DNA from: Candidatus Caldisaccharidevorator malaysiensis
GTDB lineage: Bacteria; Armatimonadota; Fervidibacteria; Fervidibacterales; Fervidibacteraceae
Direction of reading: 5' to 3'
NCBI GenBank assembly: GCA_025057575.1
Contig: JANXBO010000029.1
Coordinates: 1-32,800 of the forward strand
DNA length: 32,800 nt
In this document: in pieces, positions 16,248-23,104 of the stretch
Numbering within the stretch: position 1 is the stretch's first letter
How the letters are laid out: the number at the start of each line of letters is the position of its first letter
Made by a program: the position numbers and the translations under genes
Notes under the pieces: generated by a model
What the model was told of the DNA's origin: nothing
Databases searched by the model: none
The model's input: only the letters and a program-made list of their open reading frames with translations

Positions 16248-16310
16248 CCGGACCTGCCGGACGCAGGGTTATTGATCCGCACGCGTGCGTTCTTAAGACG
16301 GGAGGTCCGG
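16248..16310 (+). promoter_or_regulatory. Structured leader of the cold-shock gene that can mask its ribosome site
   Basis: CCGGACCT (16248-16255) is the exact complement of AGGTCCGG (16303-16310), which contains the ribosome site of the cold-shock gene. A second, shorter complement CCGGAC lies at 16257-16262. Between them the 12-base palindrome CGCACGCGTGCG (16278-16289) can form an inner stem. This suggests a leader that switches between closed and open states. Confidence 0.4.
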
Positions 16311-16313
16311 TTG

Positions 16314-16523
16314 ATGGCGAAGTATCAGGGCACCGTCAAGTGGTTCAACGAGACCAAGGGCTACGGCTTTATCGCCCGTGACGACGGCTCCGATGTGTTT
16401 GTCCACTACAGCGCCATTGAGGGTCAGGGTTTTCGGTCCTTGCGGCAGGGGCAAAGGGTGGAGTTTGAAATCTCCACATCCCCTCGCGGACCCAGAGCCG
16501 AGAAGGTGCGGATTATCGGCTGA
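16314..16523 (+). CDS. Cold-shock domain protein (CspA family)
   Basis: A 69-residue single cold-shock domain of the usual length. RNP1 is KGYGFIAR and RNP2 is DVFVHYSAI, and the conserved GTVKWFN start and EGQGF/GQRVEFE strands are present. Such proteins bind single-stranded RNA and DNA and melt RNA structure. The ATG at 16314 follows GGGAGGT by eight bases; the longer open frame upstream overlaps the porin gene and is not real. The leader can form a structure covering the ribosome site. A strong hairpin terminator follows, so the gene is a single-gene unit. Confidence 0.93.
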   Translation: MAKYQGTVKWFNETKGYGFIARDDGSDVFVHYSAIEGQGFRSLRQGQRVEFEISTSPRGPRAEKVRIIG

Positions 16524-16550
16524 GCCGGTCTTTTCCACGAGACGGACAAC

Positions 16551-16588
16551 CACCCGGCAACGGTCCCTCAAAAGGGCGTTGCCGGGTG
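16551..16588 (+). terminator. Strong hairpin terminator after the cold-shock gene
   Basis: A perfect 12-bp stem joins CACCCGGCAACG (16551-16562) with CGTTGCCGGGTG (16577-16588), and the loop contains a further CCCT/AGGG pairing. The trailing sequence CCCCCTTTCT is only moderately T-rich. It lies between convergent genes and may also stop transcription of the opposite strand. Confidence 0.65.
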
Positions 16589-16606
16589 CCCCCTTTCTGG
16601 TCTCGG

Positions 16607-18049
16607 TCAGAAGTTGACCGAACCAGGGGCGGGGAAATCTTTTTCACTGTTGTCAAGGACCAAGACCCAATCCGTTTCCCCTTCGCCTTCCGGATGGAAA
16701 GTTCGGTCACCTTCCCTCCGGAATTCTCCAATCAAGGAGGCAGTGCCCTTTCGGGGGTCATACCACCAAGCCCGAATTTCTTTACCCGATAAAAGATTCA
16801 GACGAACGGTCACCAGTCGCGGAGTGGGGAGATAGAGAAAGGCGTAACTTCCGTCCACGGCTCGGGCAGCCCGAATGTGATGGGGACCGTGACCGGGGTC
16901 CGACGCCAGCAGAGACTGATCCGGCACCCGCAGCAGGACCGGTCGGGACAGGAGTAACCGCTTGACAAACTGCATCTGACCAGCACCGGGGAGTTTTAAA
17001 GCCTCTTTCCAGGGAGTTCGGGCGTGGCTGATGGGAGGGGTCTTGGGAGGATCATAGAACTGCCAGATATCGTGACAGCCGTAGGTGTGACCGTGGGCAC
17101 CAGCCAAAAGAGCCCAGTAGGCAGCCTGGCGGACATCGTAGTCGGAAAACCAACCGTTCTTCTCGGGGTCCCAGTTAATCGGATGATCCTCGTAGCGGGG
17201 CTCCCCATCCATACAGGGTTTGACAGGACTTCTGTTGTAGTCCCTTTGAATCAACTCATAGTTTTCAATATGGCGGGCGTGATGACCCGACTGAATCATA
17301 TTGAAGTCCAGCCAAGGTTCGTCGTGAAACCAGTTGGACGATGAGTGACCGCCCATCGGATGATAAGTGATCAGATGAGTGCCATCGTCACCCTTCCTCA
17401 ACCCCTCCGCCATTGATTGCCAGATCTGGAAGTGTGTCTCCGATTCAATTGGTCGATCCCCTCCCAAAATCCAGATGACCGACCGATCCCGGTATCGCTT
17501 TCCCAGAAATTCCCCATAAGGACGGGCGTTGTCGGGTGTGAATATTTCGGGACCCACGCCCCATTTCTTATTCACCTTATCGCCCCAGGTCGGTAGCAGT
17601 CCGACGGTCAGCCCCAGCGCCTCCGCCCTCTCTATGACCCAATCAACAAACTTGAAGTAATCCTCGTTGGGCTGGGTCGGATCGTTGTGGTGCAATGGTC
17701 GGTACCCGTAGGCATTGGGTGTGTTGAGCCCGTCAAATTCTGCTAAAACAACCGCTTGAATGACCGTAAATCCTTTTTCGGCTCGGTCCTTAAGATACAT
17801 CTCCGCCTCTTCTCTGGTCAGGCGGTGAAAGAGTTCCCAAGCCGTATCGCCAAGATAGAAAAAGGGTTGCCCTTGATCCGTCACCAGATACCTTCCGTTA
17901 CCCGGATGATCAGGCTGGCGGAAAACCTGCAACCGGGATGGAGCCGTTTTCGTCACTTTTTTCTTCCCTCCCTGCCCACCTTTCTGACTTTGGGCAAAGC
18001 CACTAAAGACAAACAGAAACTTCTTTAACCAATCCCTTCTTCTCATCAT
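16607..18049 (-). CDS. DUF4038 / GH140-like glycoside hydrolase
   Basis: A 480-residue protein with a short basic, hydrophobic N-terminus (MRRRDWLKKFLFVFSG), probably for export. The main domain (about 45-370) resembles DUF4038, the apiosidase-like TIM barrel that includes GH140. Signs are FYLGDTAWELFHRLTREEA, GFTVIQAVVL, YGEFLGKRYRDR, WILGGDRP with candidate catalytic D198, and MDGEPRYE with candidate catalytic E283. The last ~100 residues form the beta-type domain that often follows DUF4038 (YAFLYLPTPR, WYDPRKG). The known family member acts on apiose-containing pectin side chains, but DUF4038 proteins are diverse and the substrate here is uncertain. Two tandem ATG codons (18049, 18046) are possible starts. 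It begins 33 bases after the large hydrolase gene and probably shares its operon. Confidence 0.85.
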   Translation of the reverse strand: MMRRRDWLKKFLFVFSGFAQSQKGGQGGKKKVTKTAPSRLQVFRQPDHPGNGRYLVTDQGQPFFYLGDTAWELFHRLTREEAEMYLKDRAEKGFTVIQAVVLAEFDGLNTPNAYGYRPLHHNDPTQPNEDYFKFVDWVIERAEALGLTVGLLPTWGDKVNKKWGVGPEIFTPDNARPYGEFLGKRYRDRSVIWILGGDRPIESETHFQIWQSMAEGLRKGDDGTHLITYHPMGGHSSSNWFHDEPWLDFNMIQSGHHARHIENYELIQRDYNRSPVKPCMDGEPRYEDHPINWDPEKNGWFSDYDVRQAAYWALLAGAHGHTYGCHDIWQFYDPPKTPPISHARTPWKEALKLPGAGQMQFVKRLLLSRPVLLRVPDQSLLASDPGHGPHHIRAARAVDGSYAFLYLPTPRLVTVRLNLLSGKEIRAWWYDPRKGTASLIGEFRREGDRTFHPEGEGETDWVLVLDNSEKDFPAPGSVNF

Positions 18050-18082
18050 CCTATAATCATCCCGTTGTCACCTTTACTTTAA

Positions 18083-21000
18083 CTATTCAAAAACAACGGC
18101 ACGGACCTTGAGGGACGCCCGCACCTGATGGTAGAGGGAGGACCAGGGTCTTTTGTCTTGAGGTGTTTCCCGTGCGCCGAAAACGACGATGGTGGGCTCT
18201 GCCGGTTTGTGACTCCACCGCTGACCAGGTGATAACACCGTCCCCACCCGCACCGAGCAGTCGGGATGCTGACGACCGCCTTCGTCTTTCCAAAAGGTCA
18301 GTCCCACCCTCTCGTCCTCTTCCACCGGAAAGACACCAAAATGAATCCGCTCCGCCTCATCAAACCAGGTGACGACCCGAAGCCAGTAATTGGGAACCTG
18401 TGGTCCCCCAACCTGGTCGTCAGCGTCCGATCCGCCAATGCGCGACGGTAGGTAGTGATAATAAGCAGGCACTTCGTAAGGTCGGGATCCAGTATTTTCC
18501 AGCCACAAAAGTTGAGAGAGGAAGAATGGTTGGGACGACCAGAAGGTAAACCGGAAGGCGCATCGGAACGGTTGGGGTGTGGCTTGTAGGGGTGCCAAAA
18601 CACCGCCCGGTCCGACTTCTGTGATCACGTCCTTGCCACTGGCGTTTCGGCTAAAAGTCATTTCTAAAACCAACCGTGCCGGTCCCTTCTCCACCACTTC
18701 AATTTTCTCCACTTTATCCGGCGGCACCCAAAGGTTCTGTCCCAACAGCACCTGCCAAAGGAGCGGATGAAGCCGACCCAATTCTTTTTCCGTGCCGTTC
18801 ACTTTGAAAAAGATCCGGTCAAAAGCATCGCCGTCTGACTCTTCCTTGATGAGCCGCAACACACCATTGTCCAGCACAAACATTCCTTGATCGCTTATTT
18901 GCTGTAAAAGGATCGGCGAACCTTGTTCTTTGGGTAGTGGTGCTGTTGCGAGCCAAAGGGTCTGGGACTGGTAGGGAGCAATTGATGGTAGCAAAACAGT
19001 TACTGTTTTCTCGCTCCAGTTGGCTTGACAGGGCAAGGCGGTCCATCGGTTTTGGTCTCGGATCCAAGCACTGATCGGCTTCTTCGGGGGAAAAGACGCC
19101 GGAATTGGGAAGGTGACCGGCACGTTAACAAGTTTGGTCCCCGTCGGGTTGACAATCGCAGCGGGCACGATGAGGCGAGTGCCGGGGATGGGCAGGTCAG
19201 CAGGCTTATGGCGGGGCGGAAGGACTAAATCAGCACTGTTGTTGGACTCGTCCCCTTCGGGAATTTCGTCATTGGGGTCTACCTGAGCGTAAACATAAAG
19301 GGCTTCTTCTGGCGATGCCGATGGGGACGGGATGGCGATGGGGGTGGTGTGACCAGCCTTTAGCCGGCGAGTCGTCTCTGTCGGACGACCATTGATCCAG
19401 AGCCTGAGGACGAATTGGGCATCTCTCTGACCTTTGTTGCTAACGGTTAGAACACTCTTGGAGACCTGGACAGAAAGGTCAGCGACAGCACCAGAGTGGA
19501 GGAGACCCAACTGAGAATTGATAATCGTTGCCATCTCTGTCAGTTCCCGATAGGGTTCGTCCGACTCGCTAACTAGCCCATAGTTACTATCTTCAGGAAA
19601 GGTGGAAGAAATTCCTAGAGCCGGTTCGTCCACCCACATAAAATAGTGGGAGCCGACGATAAAGGGCAAAGGGAAGATAGTTTTTTGAAACAGCGCGTAA
19701 CACCGTGCTTTCTGTGTTTGGCTATCCACTCTCATCCCTGCTCCGTGGCGAGACGGCAAGGGTCTGCCTTCGCTGTCCACAGCGTCCAGGGCGGGAAAAC
19801 TCCATTCGGTAACGATGATCGGTCGTTGGCAAAGAGAATAAACCCGTTTCAAATGGTCCGTGACGCCGACGACGATATTCTTCTCCAAATCCGCCCGGGG
19901 ATACATATTGAGGGTAACGATGTCGCAGTATTTTCCGGCAGCGATCCAAGCGGGCTCGGGGGCATCCCAAGCGAACCGACAGCCCAGATTCAAATGGTTC
20001 GGATCGTAGCGCTTAATGGCTTGGCTGGTGATCCGAAAGTAGCGCTCGGCTGCTTCTGCCACAAACTCCATCAAGGCTTTCCGACCCCGCTCCGTCTGGG
20101 GTGTTGGGGGTGTCTGGGACTGAAGCACATCGTTCCACTCCTGAAAGGTAGTATTAAAGTCCCTGTTGAGGGAAGAGAGTCGGTTGTTGTAAAATCGCTT
20201 TAGGGTCGCAAGAAGGGCTTTTTTACAAGGACGATCGGGAGTCTTTTTCCAGGCTTCTTCGGCTATGCCCCAAGGTCTCCCCGACTTACCCCACCACTCC
20301 AGTTCGTTGTCTAAGAAGTAACCCAATAGCCACGGATCATCCCGATGGGGGGCACATCGCTCTTTGGACAGTCGGTCGCAGAACTTTTCAAACAGCGGGT
20401 CAAAGACATCGGGAAAACCCGTCCAGTGGACCTTGGGGACGATATCCGACTGATCGGCGAAGGCTGCACCGAAGGAGATAAATTCGGTGTGGGCAAGTCC
20501 TTTGTAGCGTGCCTTGACGGAATTGTTGGCACCCAAAACATTAAAGTTCCAAGACAGAAGGCGCCGGACCGCTTCCTCCGCCCATTTTTCCTCCGACCCA
20601 TACTTCTTACTGACCACCCGATGATAGGGAGCGTAGCCCAGTTTCTCACACCAGTGGACATAGTAATTACAGTGATCGGTCCCAATGCTCAGGGTAGGCG
20701 TGCCCGAGGGATCGATCAGCCACCAGATGCCCTGGATCAAACGGACACTAAAGAAACCGGTTCCTTTCACCTTTTTCGGCGCACCCGCTAACCTTTTCCA
20801 TTGGAACGGAGGATAGGTTTTACCAACTACCTCTTGTTCGGTCACTGTGGACACCACCCTTGCCGTCACATCATCAAACTCGGCGACAAAACCGTAACCG
20901 TCCAGCATCGGTCGTCCCCAGGTGACGGCTTTTTTGTCCAACAGCCGAATACACCGGTAGAGGGTCATCCCGTCTGGGGCGCGCACTTCGCCCATAATCC

Positions 21001-21553
21001 GATCCGGATCCAAGACGATTCGGAGGGTGTAGGGAGTGTCATATTCCCATTGCGCTGTTGTCCATTCCTCCACCGTTGTGAGCGGGTCAGGACCGCCGTG
21101 AGCGAGCCAAACGCCGTCCATCATTTCCGCCAATTCAAAAAAGCGGCGGCGTCCTTCCCTTTCCGGTGCTTCTACCAAAGCCAGGTGCCAGTAGTTGGAC
21201 GGATCTTGAAAAACGCCAATGCCGGCGATCTTCCAGTCCGCGTTGAGAGCCCGGCGAAGGGTCACCCTTGCGGTCAGGGTCATCCGGCGAGCGGGCGGCA
21301 CCTTAACCCATACGGCATAGACCCGCTGAGTCCTCCCCGAAAAGACAAACCGACCGTCTCGGACTTCAAAACCGATCTGGGTCAACTGCCAGTCGGGCTC
21401 GCCCTCGCTGCCGTTCGGGTAGCGGGAGAAATCCTCTTCAAAAGGCTGGATGAGACCAAGGGCAGTGAGACACAAGAACCCGATCAGCAGCCCCATCCAA
21501 CCTCTCAACGGAACCACCGAGAAGAAGTGTGGCGCCGAACTATGGCTCCGCAA
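18083..21553 (-). CDS. Very large clan GH-A glycoside hydrolase with CARDB-like domain (agarase/beta-glycosidase-like)
   Basis: Up to 1156 residues. A hydrophobic segment (about 20-36) serves as signal or anchor. Residues ~40-230 look like a laminin-G/beta-sandwich domain. A TIM barrel covers about 260-690. Its putative acid/base is E417 in GYFLDNELEWWG and its putative nucleophile is E583 in IIVTEWSF, spaced as in clan GH-A. The loops resemble agarase and beta-galactosidase families. A CARDB-like domain with DPNDEIPEGDESNN follows (about 715-780), then a ~370-residue beta-rich region of unknown family. The start is uncertain: the frame reaches a TTG at 21553 that overlaps aroF by 14 bases, and an ATG at 21496 sits after GAGAGG. 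It lies between aroF and a DUF4038 hydrolase on the same strand. Substrate unknown. Confidence 0.8.
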   Translation of the reverse strand: MRSHSSAPHFFSVVPLRGWMGLLIGFLCLTALGLIQPFEEDFSRYPNGSEGEPDWQLTQIGFEVRDGRFVFSGRTQRVYAVWVKVPPARRMTLTARVTLRRALNADWKIAGIGVFQDPSNYWHLALVEAPEREGRRRFFELAEMMDGVWLAHGGPDPLTTVEEWTTAQWEYDTPYTLRIVLDPDRIMGEVRAPDGMTLYRCIRLLDKKAVTWGRPMLDGYGFVAEFDDVTARVVSTVTEQEVVGKTYPPFQWKRLAGAPKKVKGTGFFSVRLIQGIWWLIDPSGTPTLSIGTDHCNYYVHWCEKLGYAPYHRVVSKKYGSEEKWAEEAVRRLLSWNFNVLGANNSVKARYKGLAHTEFISFGAAFADQSDIVPKVHWTGFPDVFDPLFEKFCDRLSKERCAPHRDDPWLLGYFLDNELEWWGKSGRPWGIAEEAWKKTPDRPCKKALLATLKRFYNNRLSSLNRDFNTTFQEWNDVLQSQTPPTPQTERGRKALMEFVAEAAERYFRITSQAIKRYDPNHLNLGCRFAWDAPEPAWIAAGKYCDIVTLNMYPRADLEKNIVVGVTDHLKRVYSLCQRPIIVTEWSFPALDAVDSEGRPLPSRHGAGMRVDSQTQKARCYALFQKTIFPLPFIVGSHYFMWVDEPALGISSTFPEDSNYGLVSESDEPYRELTEMATIINSQLGLLHSGAVADLSVQVSKSVLTVSNKGQRDAQFVLRLWINGRPTETTRRLKAGHTTPIAIPSPSASPEEALYVYAQVDPNDEIPEGDESNNSADLVLPPRHKPADLPIPGTRLIVPAAIVNPTGTKLVNVPVTFPIPASFPPKKPISAWIRDQNRWTALPCQANWSEKTVTVLLPSIAPYQSQTLWLATAPLPKEQGSPILLQQISDQGMFVLDNGVLRLIKEESDGDAFDRIFFKVNGTEKELGRLHPLLWQVLLGQNLWVPPDKVEKIEVVEKGPARLVLEMTFSRNASGKDVITEVGPGGVLAPLQATPQPFRCAFRFTFWSSQPFFLSQLLWLENTGSRPYEVPAYYHYLPSRIGGSDADDQVGGPQVPNYWLRVVTWFDEAERIHFGVFPVEEDERVGLTFWKDEGGRQHPDCSVRVGTVLSPGQRWSHKPAEPTIVVFGARETPQDKRPWSSLYHQVRASLKVRAVVFE

Positions 21554-22613
21554 CGGGGGCAGGGGAAAGGGTCTTTTCGGGCGACTGATACAGTTTCCGA
21601 CCGACCGCCTGCAGGACCGGTTGGAGCCGCTGCATCAGTTCCGCAAACCGCTCCAGGGTCAGTGACTGGGCGCCATCGGAAACCGCATTAGCGGGGTCCG
21701 GATGGACCTCCACCAAGAGACCGTCCGCACCGCAGGCGGCGGCTGCCAAGGACATCGGGATGACCATATCCCACTTGCCCGTCCCATGGCTCGGATCCAC
21801 GACGACCGGAAGGTGGCTCAACTTTTTCGCCGCCACCACTGCGGACAGGTCCAATGTGTTGCGGGTGTAGGTCTCAAAAGTCCGGATTCCCCTCTCGCAC
21901 AGGATGACCTGATCGTTGCCTCCAATGCAAATGTATTCGGCGGCTTGGAGCCACTCTTCAATGGTCGCCGAAAGACCCCTCTTCAGCAGGACGGGCTTGC
22001 GCACCTGCCCGACCGCCCTTAACAGGGTGTAATTCTGCATATTTCGGGCGCCAATCTGGATGATGGCGGCGACTTCCATCACATCCTCCAGGTCCCGAGC
22101 ATCCATCAGTTCGGTGATGACCGGAAGACCCGTCTCCTCCGAGACTTCCTTGAGAAGGATCAGACCTTCCTTGCCCAGACCCTGAAAGGTGTGGGGCGAC
22201 GTCCGAGGCTTGAAGGCACCACCCCGCAGCAGGTCCGCACCTGCTGCCTTGACCCCTCTCGCTGCCCGCAACAGTTGCTCCCGTGACTCAACAGCGCACG
22301 GTCCTGCCATCACGACGAAGTATTCCGAACCAATCTGCTTGCCGTTTACCGTTACCTCCGAAGAATCCTCTTTCCATTCCCGAGAGACCAATTTGTAGGG
22401 GCGAAGAATCCGGATCGCCGACTCAACGAAGGGAAGGCTTTCCAGTTGCTCTATCAGCCGGTCTTTCACCTGCTCGTCAATGATTCCGATGGCGCCGATC
22501 ACGGTCCTCTGGACCCCCCTCCAAACTGCCGATTGATACCCCACCGCCTCCAGCCGTTGACAAACCTCCCGAATTTGCTCGTCTGTGGCTCCTTTTCCCA
22601 AGACAACGATCAT
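21540..22613 (-). CDS. aroF: DAHP synthase, type I-beta with N-terminal regulatory domain
   Basis: A 357-residue enzyme that condenses phosphoenolpyruvate and erythrose-4-phosphate, the first step of the shikimate pathway. Residues 1-~70 form the ferredoxin-like domain (MIVVLGKGATDEQIREVCQR) that in the Thermotoga enzyme binds Tyr/Phe for feedback inhibition. The catalytic barrel follows: VMAGPCAVESREQ, LLRGGAFKPRTSP, GARNMQNY, KPVLLKRGLSATIEEW, GNDQVILCERGIRTFE, PVVVDPSHGTGKW and DGLLVEVHPDP carry the substrate and metal-binding residues. The ATG at 22613 is chosen because AGGAGGTG precedes it and the family N-terminus starts there. The longer open frame upstream is leader. The gene has its own promoter and a leader peptide rich in aromatic residues. 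The final ~15 residues (Pro/Ala-rich) are extra. Confidence 0.94.
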   Translation of the reverse strand: MIVVLGKGATDEQIREVCQRLEAVGYQSAVWRGVQRTVIGAIGIIDEQVKDRLIEQLESLPFVESAIRILRPYKLVSREWKEDSSEVTVNGKQIGSEYFVVMAGPCAVESREQLLRAARGVKAAGADLLRGGAFKPRTSPHTFQGLGKEGLILLKEVSEETGLPVITELMDARDLEDVMEVAAIIQIGARNMQNYTLLRAVGQVRKPVLLKRGLSATIEEWLQAAEYICIGGNDQVILCERGIRTFETYTRNTLDLSAVVAAKKLSHLPVVVDPSHGTGKWDMVIPMSLAAAACGADGLLVEVHPDPANAVSDGAQSLTLERFAELMQRLQPVLQAVGRKLYQSPEKTLSPAPVAEP

Positions 22614-22685
22614 CTCTTCCGCACACCTCCTCAAGAGATTTTTTTTGGTAACTAAGGGGACCAGCAGCAGTGCTTTCAGGGGGAC

Positions 22686-22708
22686 CTGGCGCCGGTTACC
22701 GGCGCCAG
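22686..22708 (-). promoter_or_regulatory. Hairpin in the aroF leader with the leader-peptide stop codon as loop
   Basis: A perfect 10-bp stem joins CTGGCGCCGG to its complement around a three-base loop. On the minus strand the loop is TAA, the stop codon of the aromatic-rich leader peptide. The 5' arm overlaps the last codons (Trp-Arg-Arg). A ribosome finishing the peptide would melt it, and a ribosome stalled at the Phe codons would leave it formed. No U-tract follows, so it is not a plain terminator. Confidence 0.6.
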
Positions 22709-22791
22709 AAATAAAAAGCAAAGAAGGCAACAAAGAACGCTGGGGCAACTTGCCCTGCCACCAAACTGTCCTTCTGGTCAGCCCCAACCAT
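22696..22791 (-). CDS. Leader peptide of aroF, rich in Phe/Tyr/Trp (31 residues)
   Basis: On the minus strand an ATG at 22791 opens a 31-codon frame, closed by TAA at 22696-22698. It begins MVGADQKDSL and ends AFFVAFFAFYFWRR. In residues 19-29 there are six Phe, one Tyr and one Trp, the end products of the pathway that aroF starts. The predicted transcription start (~22811) lies about 20 bases upstream, and AGGTG lies nine bases before the ATG. The aroF ATG is 82 bases after the stop codon. The arrangement resembles the leader peptides of pheA and pheST in enterobacteria. It is too short for normal gene calling. It is identified from composition, position and the overlapping hairpin; expression is not shown. 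Confidence 0.65.
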   Translation of the reverse strand: MVGADQKDSLVAGQVAPAFFVAFFAFYFWRR

Positions 22792-22817
22792 TCCGCTGAG
22801 CACCTGTTCCTTCCTTT

Positions 22818-22846
22818 ATTATGTCTCTTGCCGAGAACCTTGTCAA
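22818..22846 (-). promoter_or_regulatory. Sigma-70 promoter of aroF
   Basis: A perfect TTGACA (22841-22846 on the minus strand) and CATAAT (22818-22823) are separated by 17 bases. Transcription would start near 22811, giving a leader of about 198 bases before the aroF ATG. Confidence 0.75.
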
Positions 22847-22868
22847 GACCCTGGAAACGATCCTGCGC

Positions 22869-22874
22869 TATAAT
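22869..22874 (+). promoter_or_regulatory. -10 element of the tRNA-Asn gene
   Basis: A perfect TATAAT lies 12 bases before the tRNA. No good -35 is at the usual distance; TTGTCA at 22840-22845 is 23 bases away and coincides with the opposite-strand -35 of aroF. Confidence 0.5.
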
Positions 22875-22885
22875 TAAAAGGACAG

Positions 22886-22961
22886 TCCGGGGTAGCTCAA
22901 CAGGAAGAGCGGCGGGCTGTTAACCCGTAGGTTGCAGGTTCGAGTCCTGCCCCCGGAGCCA
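22886..22961 (+). tRNA. tRNA-Asn (anticodon GTT)
   Basis: A complete 76-base cloverleaf. The acceptor stem is TCCGGGG (22886-22892) with CCCCGGA (22951-22957), the anticodon stem GCGGG/CCCGT carries loop CTGTTAA with anticodon GTT at 22919-22921, and the T stem GCAGG/CCTGC carries loop TTCGAGT. The discriminator base is G and the CCA end is encoded (22959-22961). The stems are almost wholly G-C, which fits a thermophile. It lies between the divergent aroF gene and the cmr operon. Confidence 0.96.
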
Positions 22962-23016
22962 AGGACCCAGAAAGGTCCCCCAGAGAGGGTCGGAGCGGCG
23001 AAAGGACCCTTAACAC

Positions 23017-23045
23017 TTGACAAACCTCTGGATGAGCGATAAAAT
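23017..23045 (+). promoter_or_regulatory. Sigma-70 promoter of the cmr operon
   Basis: A perfect TTGACA (23017-23022) and TAAAAT (23040-23045) are separated by 17 bases. Transcription would start near 23052, about 50 bases before the cmr1 ATG at 23105. This supports that start over the longer open frame. Confidence 0.75.
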
Positions 23046-23104
23046 ATTTAACATTATTGGCGTTCCATTATTCGGGAAGGCGTGGACTGTGGGGAGACGA
23101 AGGG

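Noticed and set aside
22640..22650. T-run on the plus strand as a terminator tail of the aroF leader hairpin
   Set aside because: The T-run is on the plus strand; in the aroF transcript it is an A-run, so it cannot serve as a terminator.
22614..22787. N-terminal extension of aroF into the leader
   Set aside because: The family N-terminus and the AGGAGGTG site place the start at 22613. The same region in another frame holds the aromatic-rich leader peptide.
22613..22811. T-box riboswitch in the aroF leader
   Set aside because: No AGGGTGGNACCGCG-type antiterminator sequence is present and no U-tract terminator follows.
22963..22978. Terminator after tRNA-Asn (GGACC/GGTCC)
   Set aside because: The stem is five base pairs and no T-run follows, so it is too weak to call.
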